DNA of 64,000 nucleotides from Ochotona curzoniae (taxonomy: Eukaryota; Chordata; Mammalia; Lagomorpha; Ochotonidae), in assembly GCF_017591425.1 (NCBI RefSeq), contig NW_024466607.1, forward strand, positions 17,554,501 through 17,618,500, given 5' to 3'. The position numbers and the translations under genes are program-made. The notes below the pieces were generated by a model. The model was not told the origin of the DNA. It made no database searches and saw nothing but the letters and a program-made list of their open reading frames with translations. Every line of letters starts with the position of its first letter. The stretch's first letter is position 1. Shown one piece after another: positions 32,826-47,700 of this stretch.

Positions 32826-35800
32826 TCAAAAATTCACATTTTCCTCAAAAAATTTTAACTGGCGAGCTTTCATACCGTATGCAATATACTTTTCACCCAT
32901 GTGCTCTCGCAGCCGTACCTATTTGGGAGACAGAAAATCAGTATGTTTTAGAAAATATATGTCTGTAATCTTAAGGGCTTTTCTAAACATGGAAGCCACA
33001 GGGCACAATACTGTTACAGTTAAGGAAAAAAAAAAAAACAGGCTCGATTTTAAAATCTTAAGAAATTAAAGAGAAACTAAGAAAAGTATGTGTAATGTTC
33101 ACACCAAAAGATTAATAGCATTAATATATGGTTAGTAATAAAACAGAATTGATAAAATTCAGCAATTTGTGTGTAAGTGCAAGTCCCATACGCTTTACAA
33201 AATAGTCATTCAAATGACCAGTTAACAGAATTCAATCTACTGCGTCACTCAATGTATCTCTGTTCAAAGAAATGCTTGACATTAAATGACAGCATGTTTA
33301 GTAGATACCATCCATCCACCTCCTGATATATGAGGACACATCGTGGTATTCCTGCCAAAACTGCAATAACCTAAGTCTAAGGGCAAAACATTAGAAGTGT
33401 GTTAAACCAAAGGGGCTTTAATAACACACATGGCCTTTACATTTAAAAAAATGTCAACACCATGAAAATCCCAAAGGCCTGTTAAAACAGCTGTCTAAAC
33501 ACAAAATATAAGCCTAATCGTCCCATATCCAGTATAAGGATTTCTGCAGGATTTCTGCAGGGTCCTTAGTGAAGCTGGTAAAAATTATGTTTAAAACCAT
33601 TTGATGTCCCTGAAAATGGCCCAAAGGACTTACATCGTATGAAAAACCATTTCCTCAAGAAAATTTATACCAAGGGGCCAGAGCTGGAGCATGGCAGACA
33701 GAGCAACTCTTGTGAGGTCAGCACTGCAAGTGAGTGACCATTTGTGCCCTGGCTGCTCCACTTCTGAGCCAGCTCCCCGCTAACCCACTGGAAAAGCAGA
33801 GGATGGCTCACATGTTTGTGTTACTGCCACACACATGGGAGAATGGATGAAGTTCCTGGCCTCTGGTTTCGACCTGGCCCAGCCTAGCCATTGAAGCCAT
33901 CTAGGGAGTGAACTAGCAGATAAAGATCTCTCTCTCTGTCCTTTCTGCAATATCACATAGTCAAGTTTCTAAATGGAATGGAGTAATCAGACCTGTGTCA
34001 CTGTCCCCACCCATAGACCAAGTCACATTTGGACTTGGCCTAGGAGAAGAAGCAGGCCTTTAAACAGGATGCAAAACTTGGTTCACAGTATGAAGTTCAG
34101 ATCTAGAATTTTAACAGTAGAAGCAGAAATGGAAAGCAGCTAAGAATTAGTAGATTCACTGGAAATACAAGTGAAATTATAAAATGAACTTGTTTGTGGG
34201 AGAAAATGGGAGACATTAACTAGGAAGAGTCTTCCTGCAGCCAAAAACTATGAAACACTAATCTTGGGAACAATGCCATCCAGAGAGTCCAAGTTGGATC
34301 AGATTAGTCTGTGGAACAATATATTCACCAGCATTGCTGAGAAACAATAAAGCAACCCATTGGAAACCAGAGGATCTTAACAGCTAAATTAAGTCTGGCA
34401 AAGAGAGAGCCCTGCCAAGCCCACAATAATTTCAAGGTTATAATTATAACTTCACTTACCAATAACTAAAATAAAGATCTTTGGTAAATACATGGAAAAT
34501 TATAAAACATACAACAATTCAATGAAGCTTTGTAATTCTACTTTGTTTTCTACATGATTTAAGACTAGTACATTAAAAAAATTATTAGTCTAAGGCTCAG
34601 CGTGGTAGCCTGGCGGCTAAAGTCCTTGCCTTGCACGTTTCAGGATCCCATATGGGCTCTGGTTCTAATCCTGGCAGCCCCACATCCCATCCAGCTCCCT
34701 GCTTGTGGCCTGGGAAGACAGTCGAAGACAGCTCAAAGTCTTGGGACCCTGCACCCATGTGGGAAACCTAGAGGAGGCTCTGGGCTCCTGGCTTCGAATG
34801 GGCTCAGCTCCAGCCGTTGCAGCCACTTGGGGAGTAGATTAGCGGAGAGAAGATCTTCCTATCTGTCTCTCTTCCTTTCTGTATATCTGACTTTCCAATA
34901 AAAATAAAATCTTTTTTAAAAGATTATTAGTCTAAAAGTCAGTATTACTGTGATTATAGCTGATAATTCCATGTTTTGTATCCTATGTAATTTAGGAGAA
35001 CAGTGCATTGAAGAAACTAATAATTGGGGCCGGCCTGTGGTACAGTGGGTTAAACGCTTACAATATTGACGTCCCATATTTCAGTGCTGGTTTTAAGCCC
35101 CTGCTGATCCACTTTTAATCCAGCTCCCTGCTAATGCACATGGGAAAGCAGCAGATGGCAACCCAAGTACTTGGGTCCCTGACACCCTCGGGGGAGATCT
35201 GGGCAGAGTTCCTGGCTCCTGGTTGCAGCCTGCCCAGCTATGGCTATTGTGGCCATTTGGGAAGTGAACCACCAGATGCAAGATCTCTGTCACTCTACCT
35301 TTCAAAGAATTAAATCTTTAAACAACATATTTAATATACACAAAATGAAAAAATGAAATGAGAAGTGAATTAAGATATTTCACCATAGGGCCAACATTAA
35401 TTCTAGCATCCCATATTTGAGTCTCTGGGAAAGCAACAAGTACTCGGGACCCTGCCACCCAAACAGAAACCCAGATGGAGTTCTGACCCCTAGCTTTGGC
35501 TTGGCTCAGGCCCAGCCCCAGCCATTATGGCCACTTAGGGAATGAACTAGCAGAGATCTTTCTCGCTTTCTCTCTCTTTCTCTGTAACTGTCTTTGAAAT
35601 AAATGAATGAATCCAAGAAGTTATGGCCTGGCGTGATTGGCTAAACCTTCAATTCCAAGTACTGGGATCCCATGTGGGCAACGGTTGATGTTCCAGCTGC
35701 TCCACTTTCCATCTAGCTCCCTGCTTGTGGCCCAGAAAGGCAATGGAGAATGGCCCAAGTCTTGAGATCCTGTACCCACATAGGAAGCCTGGAGGAAGCT

Positions 35801-38713
35801 CCTGGCTCCCAGCTTTGAATCAGCTCAGCCCCGGTGTTGTGGCTACTTGGGGAATGAATCAGTGGATGGAAGATGTTCCTGTTTTGTCTCTTCTCCTTTC
35901 TGTATATCTGACTTTCCAATAAAAACAAAATAAATCTTTAAAACAAGCAAACACAAATGAATATGTTATATACTGCTGGCAGGGATGAAAAAATGCTGTG
36001 GTCACTTTGGAAAATAGTTCAGAAATCCCTAAAATGTTTAACTATAAAGTTACCATATAACCCAGCAACTGCAAGTCCTAGGTATTCACTTGAGAGAACT
36101 GAAGCCACATAGAAACTTGCTGACAAGTGTTCACTGCAGCATTGTTCACAACAGCCAGAAAGTAGAAGCCACCACCTGCTCATTAGCTGATGAATACACA
36201 AAAACCCCTCAATGGGATTTTGCCATCTAAAGGAATGCTACAACACAAATGGATCTTAAGAACATTATACTAACAGAAAGAGGCAATACTCGAAAGGCCT
36301 TTTATCTAATTTTAGTATATGTGCTGCCAAAGCACGCACAAGGCCTTTTATCTAAATCATGTGTTCCCATTTATACGAACTGTCCAGAATGGGCAAATCT
36401 ACAAGGGCAGAAATATTAAAGGTTGCTCATAGGTAAGGGAGGGAGGGAATAATTGGGAATGACTGTTACTGGGGTACACTGGGCTTCATCTGGACATAGG
36501 AGAATGTTCTTATGTTGATTACAGCGATGCTTACATAACTCTGTGAACAAATTTTTAAAAAATCACTGAAATTTATATGTTAAAGGGGCAAACTGCATTT
36601 TCAAAGTTTGTTGAAAAGATTCTATAACACAACTATCGACTACACAGTCACAAGGGCGCTCACCTCTCTCTGCAAGTCATCCTCTTCTTCCAACAGGTCA
36701 TATACCTGCTCTAAAAGCTGAACTCCCAGGCCCTGGATGACATCAGCTCTCAAGACTTCAACTATTCTCCTGATCTTTTCAGAACCCGGCATGACAGCTA
36801 GGAAGCAAGATCAAAAACAGGACAAAGTAAATCCTTTCCCTTCCAAGGCAAAAAAGCTTAAAAAAAAAAAAAAAACAACAACTCTGCTAAGATTCTTTTC
36901 ACTTTAACAAGAGTTTGATTTAATGATTTCTTGTTTATTTTTAACAACTAAAAAATTTACTTATGGGCCCGGCGCGGTGGCGCAAGTGGTTAAAGGTCCT
37001 CGCCTTGCACGCCCGGGATCCCATATGGGCGCCAGTTCTAATCCCGGCAGCCCCGCTTCCCATCCAGCTCCCTGCCTGTGGCCTGGGAAAGCAGTCGAGG
37101 ACGGCCCAAAGCTTTGGGACCCTGCACCCGCGTGGGAGACCCGGAAGAGGCTCCTGGCTTCGGATCAGCATAGTATCGGCCCGTTGCGCTCACTTGGGGA
37201 GTGAATCATTGGACAGAAGACCTTCCTCTCTGTCTCTCCTCTCTGTATATCCGCCTTTCCAATGAAAAAATAATAAAAATAAATCTTTAAAAAAATTTAC
37301 TTATACACTTAAGCTCATCTCCTTAGCCTAAAAGCTATCTTAATAGCTTTGGAAACAACTGTCTAGCTTGTAGAAAATCCACACGAACAATCCTAAATAT
37401 TTATTTTGAAAAATCAATTTTCTTTATACTTTTCATGATTACATTTGCTATTTTACCTTTTACGGAGTTATCAAAATGAAACCAAAGGGGAAGAAAAAAA
37501 ATTTTGGTGTAACATATTTCTCTGAGAAACACCTTCTCCAGTTTCCAGAAAGGATAAACTGATCACCTGGAGGCAGCTCTTTAAAATGGAGCTGCCCTGC
37601 CTCTTCCGGAACTTTTCCATGCAGTATCAGTGTGTCCCGATACTTGCGGTGAAGTCTGAATTCTGACACTGGATTTGGTACTGTCAGATCTTCACAGCTG
37701 TCCTTAGAATCCAACTTCAGAGTCTGCGTCATCAGTTGTACCAAGTCACTCATTTCATTGGTATGACCTTTCCTGGAAAAGGAAAAAAAAAAAAAGCAAA
37801 ACGAGCTTTGGGGACTTTTACTTCCAAATGCTGACATAAACATCCTGCAAGAAACAGATATAAACTCTGGGTAAAAATGTACAAATCAGCTCTGCAGAGG
37901 CAATGGAAAATAAAATCTGTGGGCAATTCTAAAGGAAGTCAGCAGACTTTAATCGAGGAGCAGGCCACAAGCAGCTCAAAGTACAAGTCTTTCTGGCCTG
38001 CAGAATCCAAGGACATAATTCAGGACAACCAATGTCACTACAAAGTGAAGAGGAATCTTGGAAAACAAAGGGCCCAAAAGACTCAGATTCTGTGTACAAT
38101 GAAAGATTTACTTTATTTATTTGAAAGAGGGTGATAAAGAGATGTTCCATCTGCTAGCTTACCACTCAACTGATTGCAACATCTGAAGCTGGGTCAAGCA
38201 GAAGCCAGGGGCCTGGAACTCCATCCTAGCCTTCCACGTGGGTAACCTAAGCCCAAATACTCAGGCCATCTTCCACGGCTTTCCCAGGCACATTAGCCAG
38301 GAACTGGATCAGAATGTAGCAGCCAGGTACACCACAACACTAGCCCTAAGTGTACAAACTGAACTACACTCAAGCATAATGCTCAAGAATATCAGTTCCA
38401 AATCAGGTAAGACGCGCAGTGCCTGGCATTCAGGGCAGGTATTTTGGCAAAGTAGTTAGAATACAGCATGGGCCACTGCCATCCAATCTCAGAGTACTTG
38501 AACCTGGGTTCAAGTCCTAGCTCTGCTTTCAATTCCAGCTTCCTGCTGATATGCACTTCAGGAAGGAGTAGGCAATGGCTCAAATAGTTAATTCCCTGCC
38601 ACCTACATGGGAGAACCTGGATTGAGTCTCACCCAGCTCCATCTTGGTCTTGTTCCAACTGTTGTGGACATCCAGGGCCTGAAACAGCAGATGAGGGGTG
38701 AGTGGGTGAGTGA

Positions 38714-38772
<59 letters not shown>

Positions 38773-41700
38773 TGCACTTTTCACAGCACTGTGTCACAGC
38801 AGGTTAGGTTGTAGCCAGTGACACTGGTATACCATAATGGAGTACCAATTCAAGTCCCAGCTGCTCTATTTCTGATCCAGATCCCTGCTGATGCACCAGG
38901 GAAAGCAGCAGATGGTGGCCCAAGTACTTGGATCCCTGCCACTCATATGGGAGAGATCTAGACAGAATTCCAGGATCCTGGCATTGGACTGGCCCAGACC
39001 CTGCCACTTTGGACATTTAGGGAATGAACTAGCAGATCAAAGATCTCTCTCTCCCTCCTTCTGTCACTTTGCCTTTTAAATAATTAAAATAAATCTTTTT
39101 CAAAAAGAAATCATCGAGCCCATTGTGATGGCTCAGTGGCCAGATTCCGCCTTGCACACCAGGATCCCATATGGGCACCAGTTGTATTCCCTGCTTGTGC
39201 CCTGGGAGGGCAGCAGAGGATGGCCCAAAGACTTGGGACCTTGCACCCATGTGGGAAACTAGGAAGAAGCTCTTGGCTCCTGGCTTCAGATTGGCTCAGC
39301 TCCAGCTGTGGCAGCCATTTGGGGGGGTGAACCAGCAAATGGAAGATCTTTCTGTCCCTCTCTCCTTCTCTCTGTAAATCTGCCTTTCCAATAAAAATAA
39401 ATCTCATAGAATTGTGAAAAGAAAAAAATCGGTAATGGAAATGAACCTAGAAGTGGAATAAATATCATAATTACTACATGAGGCTATAAAAGTATATATA
39501 TAAATTTATTTCATATGTCCAAGGTAAATAAAAAGATGGACACGTCAAGGAACAGTGGAAGATATAAAAAAGTGGAAGATATAAAAAAGATCCACACCAA
39601 ACTTCCAAAAGTGACAAATGGGAATGCGTTAAATATACAGGACAGGAGTAACAAATGAGACACTTCAGCAGAAAAGACTGGAAAATTTTTCAGCAATTAG
39701 AGTAACAGATGTACGAAAAACAAATGAAATAAAAAGTAAAATAAAGAAGAGAGCTGGAGTGGGCAGCAAGGCATCTTTAAGCAACCTAATATAAATGTAA
39801 GCGGAACCCCTAGGAGAGCAGGAGAGGTCCAAAAAATGCATGAAGTAATAATGGTCAAGACATTCTAGAAGAATTCTGAATACAAACAAATGTGCTCATG
39901 GAAGAGGTATCATCAGCTCCAGCACGAATCATAAACCATTTCCATTTGTAATGTTATCAGTGAGGGTTCTGAAGCTCTGAATACTCTGTAAATGCGCATT
40001 TAGGACCCATTCAAACAAACAGTTCATGGAGGAAGACAGTAAAGCAAGAACTTACCCTTCCCTGGAATCCCCATCTGATTTATCAGTTGAACTTGTAGAA
40101 GAACTCAATTCATCCTCAGACAGAGAATGGATCGATTTCCTTTCCTATTTATGTTAGAAAAGAAACAAAATACCATGTGACATGCAACCAGAAGGATGTA
40201 AGAAAAACACTCTCAAATGTTACGACTAAATGCAAGTGATGTTAGGTCTAACTTAACAGGAGAAACGAAAGGATATAAAAATTGAGTTTTTACATAACTG
40301 ATGCATAAAATTCATGCATGAAGTTTACCAACAGGGGCCTGGCACAATAGTGTAGTGGTTAAGGTTCTCACCTTGCACGCGCCAGGATCCCATAACGGTG
40401 CCGGTTCTAATCCCAGCAGCTCCACTTCCCATCCAGCTCCCAAAGCCTTGGGACCCTTCACCCATGTGGGAGAACCAGAGGAGGTTCCTGGCTTCTGCTT
40501 GGGATTGACTCAGCTCTGGCCATTGCGGTCACTTGGGAAGTGAACCATCAGATGGAAGATCTTCCTCTCTGTCTCTCCTCCTCTTTGTATGTCTGACTTT
40601 GTAATGAAAATAAAATCTTAAAAAAAAACAAAAAACTTGATGGAATGCCACCTTAATCCTGGAAATCTCCTAAATGCTTAAACAAGTACTTACTATAACT
40701 GCATATAAATCTTACAACTTAGGGAAATGGAGAAAGTAGTCTCGATTAGTGGTATAACTAAATTACATTATTAAAGAAACAATACCTTCATTATATTTAA
40801 AGCAGGAAAAAGTATTCCCCAGCATATTAATACAGTCGGAACATGGGTCGGAAATCTTGCAATTACCCGTGTAGCCACCAGATGGTGTCTCTGCCTCAAC
40901 CATAGGAGAGGCAGTGAAGACCACAAAAGGCAATGTCAGAGAGGCAGAGGAGCCTGAGCCTCTGCACAGCACACAGAAGCAGCCAAGTGTTCAGGCAGCA
41001 CTGTGATGTGTCAGGTTGAACCTCCTCTTGCAGTGGCAGCACCCCATATCTGAGTGCTGGTTCGAGCCCTGGATGCTTCGTTTCGGATTCATTTCCCTGC
41101 TAAGGCACCTGGGAAGGCGGCCAGTGGCGGTCCAGGTGCTTGGCTCCAACCATTCACAAAAGAGACCCAGACAGCCTTTCTGTCTTCAGCCTGGCCCGGC
41201 TGCAGCTGGCCTAGCCATCTGGGAAGTGAACCAACTGATGCAAGACACTCCTCTTACTCCTGCTCCCCCAACTCACTGGCCTCTTTCTAATGCTCTGGCC
41301 TTTCAAATAAACAAATCCTTTGTATATTAAAAAAAAAAAAGTTATTTATTTTACTTGAAGAGTTACAGAGGGAGAAAGAGGAAGAAACAGAGAGAATCTT
41401 CCACCCTCTGGATCACTCCCCCAATGATCATGACAGCCAGAGCTCCGCCGGTTCAAAGCTGGGAGCCAGGAGCTTCTTCCATGTTTCCCATGTGGGTGCA
41501 GGGGCCCAAGGACGTGAGCCATCCTCTGCTGCTTTCCCAGGCCACAAGCAGAAAGCTGCACTGGAACTGGAGTAGCTGGGACTCACACTGACACCTGTGC
41601 GGGATGTCAGTGCTGCAGGCAGATGATTGGCATGGTATTCCACTGTACTGGCCCCATCAAAAAAAAAAAAAAAAAAGGTTCAAAAAAATTGTCCCTTAAT

Positions 41701-44700
41701 TGTCAAACATAACCCCTTCAATTGTTTTTTTTATCAGTTTCTGTCTTCACCAAGACTTACACCAAATCTCCCTGAAATAAATGGCGCTAGTGTCTACAGG
41801 TACTGCTAGGCTTGCCAGCTGTGGACACATCGACTTTCCCTCAGGACTGTAACGCACCTTAGGGACACTGCAGTCAGAAGAGAGCCGTCGGGCAGGGGCA
41901 GACCAGCCTTCCTCCTGTGGCGTCTCCGGCCCCACTGCACTCAGAGCTCGCCTCACTGAAGGACCTGGAAGAGCAAACATGCCCAGTGACTCAGGTGGGC
42001 TGGCCTCACCTGAAAAGGATTTCACACAGGGTCTGAAAGTTACCCCAGCAGGGGTCAGCTCAGAAACAACTCAATCGGCATGGTCATCACGACTCTGGTG
42101 TCTGACACCTCACTTCAAGTCTTAACTCTGGACATATTGGCTCTCTGGATCTAGGCCAGTTATTTACCCGCCACAGTCTCTGTTTCAAACCTGCAAAAGG
42201 GGAGTAATTCAGCTAACCTTGGTGGCTATTATAAACAGGAAGCCGGGCCCTTCACATGCGGAAGCACTGCACTTACGAATGACCAGCAGTTAATAAACAG
42301 AAACGGCCAGCCGGCAATGTCATTAGATAACAACAGAGATGTCCACAGCCCTCGCCAGGGCGGCATGGTTCTGGCTGCCTCTCTGCTCCCGAGCAGAGAC
42401 GCTTCCCTGTCCAGCAGATTGCAAACAGGGAAACAACTTACACTTCATTTCCACTTGGAAACCCCCACTCAGTGGTCTTGTGTTTTTCTTTATATCTTTC
42501 TGTAACAATATCTGTTTCAGATTCAATAGCTACTGCTCATTTCTTTATTAAAGATTTAATTAAGATATTTCAGAAACTCTTCAAATGGACTTGCCAGAGG
42601 GACTCCTGTGACTTGGATGACTTCCCAGCTCACACTCAGCATCAGTGCTTGTGCCTGTGAGTTGGACATCAACCCCAATTAGATCAAGTGCAGAAATCAA
42701 CCTTACCGGAGCTGGGCACCTCCTCTTGTGACTGCTTTAGTCGCCTCCTCTCTCTGGCTGACAATGGTCGGTCCTTGTTAAAGAAAGTTACGGGGTCATT
42801 TCCATTCCTGCCCACTATTTTTACAGCATCTACAATGATTGACGGATCATCTAGGACCAAGAAAAAGGCCTTAAACTGATCGTTAAGGAAGTGGCTGTTG
42901 GAAATTGGCCTACACCAGGGATACAGCAACTAGCAAGGACTGGCTACAGTCCTTCTTTTTAGGGGGTGCTTGTTTCTGGACTCACAAGTGGGGACTTTTA
43001 CACTTCCCAAACTCAAGAATCTTCTTGGTCACCAGAAGTGACCACCGAGGAACCACAGAATCTGCATAACTCTACCAAAGTTTCTGCCGAGAAGCCCCTT
43101 GGGAAACACAATTTGCTGTTTTGAGGATTTCATAATTCAAAAGCTTTCTAAGAAGGTTTGTCAAAATCCAACAGATGGGCATGGCACAGTAGCATAGTGG
43201 CTGAAGTCCTTGCCTTGCATGTGTCAGGATGCCATATGAGTGCCAGTTCGTGTCTTGGCAGCTCTACTTCCCATCCAGCTCCCTGCCTGTGGCCTGCAAA
43301 AGCAGTATAGGGCAGCCCAAAGCCTTGGGACTCTGCACCCTTGTGGGAGACCCACAAGATCCTGGCTCCTGGCTTTGGATCACTTCAGTTCCGGCAATTG
43401 TACACAGTTCCAGTGGATGGAAGATCTTTCTCTCTGTCTCTCCTCTCTCTGTAGATCTGACTTTCCGATAAAAATAAATAAATCTTAAAAAAGAAATCCA
43501 ACAGGGCCCGGCAGCGTGGCCTAGAGGCTAAAGTCGTCGCCTTGAATGCTCCGGTATTCCATTTGGGCGCCGGTTCTAACCCCAGCGGCTCCACTTCCCT
43601 GCTTATGTGGCCTGGGAAAGCAGTCGAGGACGGCCCAAAGTCTTGGGACCCTGCACCCAGTGGGAGACCTGGAGGAAGTTCTTGGCTTTGGATCGGCATA
43701 GCACCAGCCATTGTAGTCACTTGGGGAGTGAATCATCGGACAGAAGATCTTCCTCTCTGCCTCTCTCTCCTCCTCTCTGTATAGCTGACTTTGTAATAAA
43801 AATAAATAAATCATTAAAAAAAAAAAAAGAAATCCAACAGATAACTCTCACAAACCTTTGATGATGATGTCTCATTGCTCCTTGAGCTGTCCATAGACCT
43901 GCTAACTGCCCTACTCTGGCTTTTAGCATCTTTTTGTGTCGATCCAATGGCTTTGGTTCCAATAGAGGGTTGAGAAGGCAACAGTCCAGGAGCTGCCTCG
44001 TGGACCTTCAATAATTAAAATAAAGAAAGATTATACTTTCACTTACAGCAACCACCAATGATCACCACTGGTAGGCCCTCTCTGTCTCTAAAAATACTGT
44101 GTTGTTTAAAAAGACTTTGCTAAAAGTGAATGGCTTTCTAGAATGCCTGTGGGAAAAGTCCACCGACAAGGGGTCAGACCACCCTCACCACTCTGCCCTG
44201 TTAACTGTCGGCACAATCTGTCTGTTTTTGCTGGGGAAGAGAAAATCCACACTCATCACTGGAAGCCTGGTTAGCATCCTGCCGTGACCATCCTCGTGCT
44301 GCTGTTGCTGCCATTTCTCACATGAACCATTTTGGCAGCTGCTAGTTGCTAGTTGCTGTAAAGAGAAATTGAGCTTCCTAACATGCATTCCCCTACAGCA
44401 GCACCCAACTCACTGCAAAGAGCTCTCTGCTGACCTGCCCCTCTCCTGCAGGATGTCCGGCCTGCTCTCTCTTCTGCTGTCGTCTCTGTCGGGACAGAGA
44501 AGGCTCTGAGCCCGAGCTGCGTGGCTGGAGAGCTTGGTGGACGTCGCTCGGGTCCTCGGCCACACCTTCTCCAGCAGCCTGGTCCTTCCAAATAATAACA
44601 TGAAATAAACACTCAGGAGACAACACGTGACAACAGAATACGCTTTAGAACTCAAAATGGATAAACTCTCCGTGTCTACTTCTAAAATCAAACATGACAA

Positions 44701-47700
44701 GAGGAAGGAGAAGTGGTCTTTCTCAAAATCAATGCTCATTTGCAGTGCTGACAAAGACAAAATGCTAATACAAGTTAACCAAACAGTCTAGCTTTTTTCC
44801 CTTTTCCTCCAAACAAAAATAGTAATTTCTTTTGAAGATGTATTCATTTGTTTGAAAAAGTTACTCAGGCACTGTGGTGTAGCAGGGAAGGCCTCCACCT
44901 GTGGCACTGGCACCCCACAGGACCTCTAGTTAGAGTCCTCACTGCCCCATTTCCAATTTGGCTCCCTATCAATGTGCTTGGGAAAGTAGTGGAAGAACGC
45001 CCAAGTGCTTGGGCCCCTGCACCCACGTGACAGACTAGGCAGGAACTCATGGCTCATGGCTTCAGTTTTGCCCAGATCACAGGAACACAGAATAACTAGC
45101 TCCAAAACAAACAAACAAATAAACAAAAAAAACTTTTCCTTGAAATTCTGTATATCTGCCTTTCCAATAAAAAAATAATAAAAATAAATCTTAAAAAAAA
45201 AAAAACTATACCTTTCAATTTCTTCTCTGAAATCAGGACCTTGTAGAAACCACTCACCATGTCCTCTGGCTTTGGGTCTCTCTGTAGGGGCTGCAGAGGC
45301 TTCGTTACTGGTTCAGGCCCTCCACCAGTGCCATCATCATGGGAAGAGGAAGAAACCAAGTTTTCAGACTGAGGAGGTGACGTAGCAGAATCCTTCGGCC
45401 TCTCCTCCATCACTTGAGAAAGACCACACTGGGCATCTAGGCGTACTTGTTGATTCTCCTGAACTAGGCCGCCACTCAGTGAGTCCCTCCTTTCAGCAGG
45501 TGAGATGTCAATATCTACCCCACTGACTGTGGCTAGTGCGTGTGCAGTGTCACTCATGCAAGGTTTGCTGCTGTGGCCTCTCACATCAGTAGGTGACTTC
45601 AAAGAACCCACGACCAATGGCTTCCCGTGGGACACACGTGCATCTTCGCCCTGAGTGAAAATGTGGTTTCAAGTTACTACAGTGTTCCTCATACCATATA
45701 CGAAAATTAACTCAAACGGCAGTGTTGTGCATACTGTGTTAACCACAGCCTACAACACCACCGTCCCATATGAGTGCCAGCTCAACTCCCAGTTGTTCCA
45801 CTTCCTATCCAACTCCTTGCTAATGCACCTAGGGAAGAATTGAGGACGACCTAAATCCTTGAGCCCCTGCCACCCACGGGGGAAGCCCACTGGAGTTCCG
45901 AATTCTTAATTTCCGCTTGACCCAGCCCTTCCTGTTTGGTTATTTGAGGAGAACCAGATGGAAGATCTCAATTCTCTCTCTCTCAGTAACTTTGCTTTTC
46001 AAATAAATATTTTTTTAAAGTTAACTCAAAATGAAACAACAGGTGCCTCAAAAGGCTAGCCATAGAACTACCATATGACCCAGAAATTCCACTCCTGGTT
46101 AAACAGGACAGAGCTCTGAGAGTAGGGATTCAAGTAGCTAACTGTGCACCCAGGATCAGAGCACATTAGTCAGAGCAGCCACAAAAGAAAAACAACCCAA
46201 AGTCCACCAGCAAGTGAGGCAATAAACAAACTATGGTATACACAACTTGTTATTATTAAGCCATAAATGGGAACACACTTCTACCTGGGCGAACACTGCC
46301 GAACCTTAAACAATGTAAGGTGAAAAAGCCAAACAGAAAAGGGGAAATGTGTGATTTTACTTACACCAAATAGAAGGAACAGATGAATTCAGAGACAGAG
46401 AGTAGGTGAGAGAGTGCCCAAGCCTGGGATTAGGACACACTGCCTAATGGACACAGTCTGTTTGACATGGTGACAGGGCTTTAGAAGGTAGAGGTGATCC
46501 TTGTGAAACATGGTGAATGTAACTTAGCAACACACAATTGTACACTTAAATGGTTAAAATGTGACCAAGTGGGATTTATTCTTGGAATGCAATGATGTCC
46601 CAATATAGAAATCAATATAATACTGTACACAAACAAAAGTGGGGCTGGGCCCGGTGCCATGGCCTAACGGCTAAAGCCCTTGCTTTGAACACACAGGGAT
46701 CCAATATGGGCACCGGTTCTAATCCTGGCAGCTCTACTTCCCATCCAGCTCCCTGTTTGTGGCTTGGGAAAGCAATCAAGGATGGCCCAAAGCCTTGGGA
46801 CCCTGCATTCGCACGGGAGACCTGGATGAAGCTCCAGGCTCAGGGATTCAGATCAGCACAGCACCAGATGTTGTGGTCACTTGGGGAGTAAATCAACAGA
46901 TGAAAGATTTTCCTTTCTGTCTCTCCTCCTCTCCCTCTATATATCTGACTTTCCAATAAAAATAAATCTTTTTTTAAAAATGAAGGGGTAATCATCTCAA
47001 TCAATGTAGAAAAAACATTTGACAAAATTGAGCAACCTCTTATGACAAAGAAATATTGGGAGTTGAGACTATATTGGGGCAGGTTAAACTGCCACTTGTG
47101 ATGCCAGCATACCACATCAGAGCAGTGATTCAGGTCCACAGCTGCTCATCTCTCACCCAGCTCCTTGTCAATGAACCTGGGAAAGCAGCACAGGATGTCC
47201 TGAGTGCTGGGGTCCCTGAACCCACAAGGGAAACCAGGATGGAGCTGCTGGTTCCTGGCTTCAGCCTAACGCAGTCCCCGCTACTGAGGCCATTGGGAAT
47301 GAAAAAACACATGGAGATCTCTGTCTCTGTCTCTTCCTTTCTGTCATTCTAGCTCCAAATAAAATAAATCTTTAAAAAAATCAACAAACCAGGCCCAGGG
47401 CAGTATCCTAGTAACTAAAGTCCTCGCCTTGCATGTGCTGTGATCCCATTTAGGCACTGGTTCTAATCCTGGCGGTCCCACTTCCTATCCAGCTCCCTGC
47501 TTGTGGCCTAGGAAAGCCATCGAGGACTGCACAAAATCTTGAGACCTGCACCCACGTGGGAGACCCAGAAGAGTTCCTGGCTTTGGATCGGCTAAGCTCC
47601 AACTGTTGTGACCGCTTGGGGGTGAATCAACGGATGGAAGATCTTCCTCTCTGTATATCTGACTTTTCAATAAAAATAAATAAATCTTAAAAAAAAAACA

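Noticed and set aside
38580..38807. Open frames rich in His-Thr or Cys-Val
   Set aside because: They are translations of the TG microsatellite.
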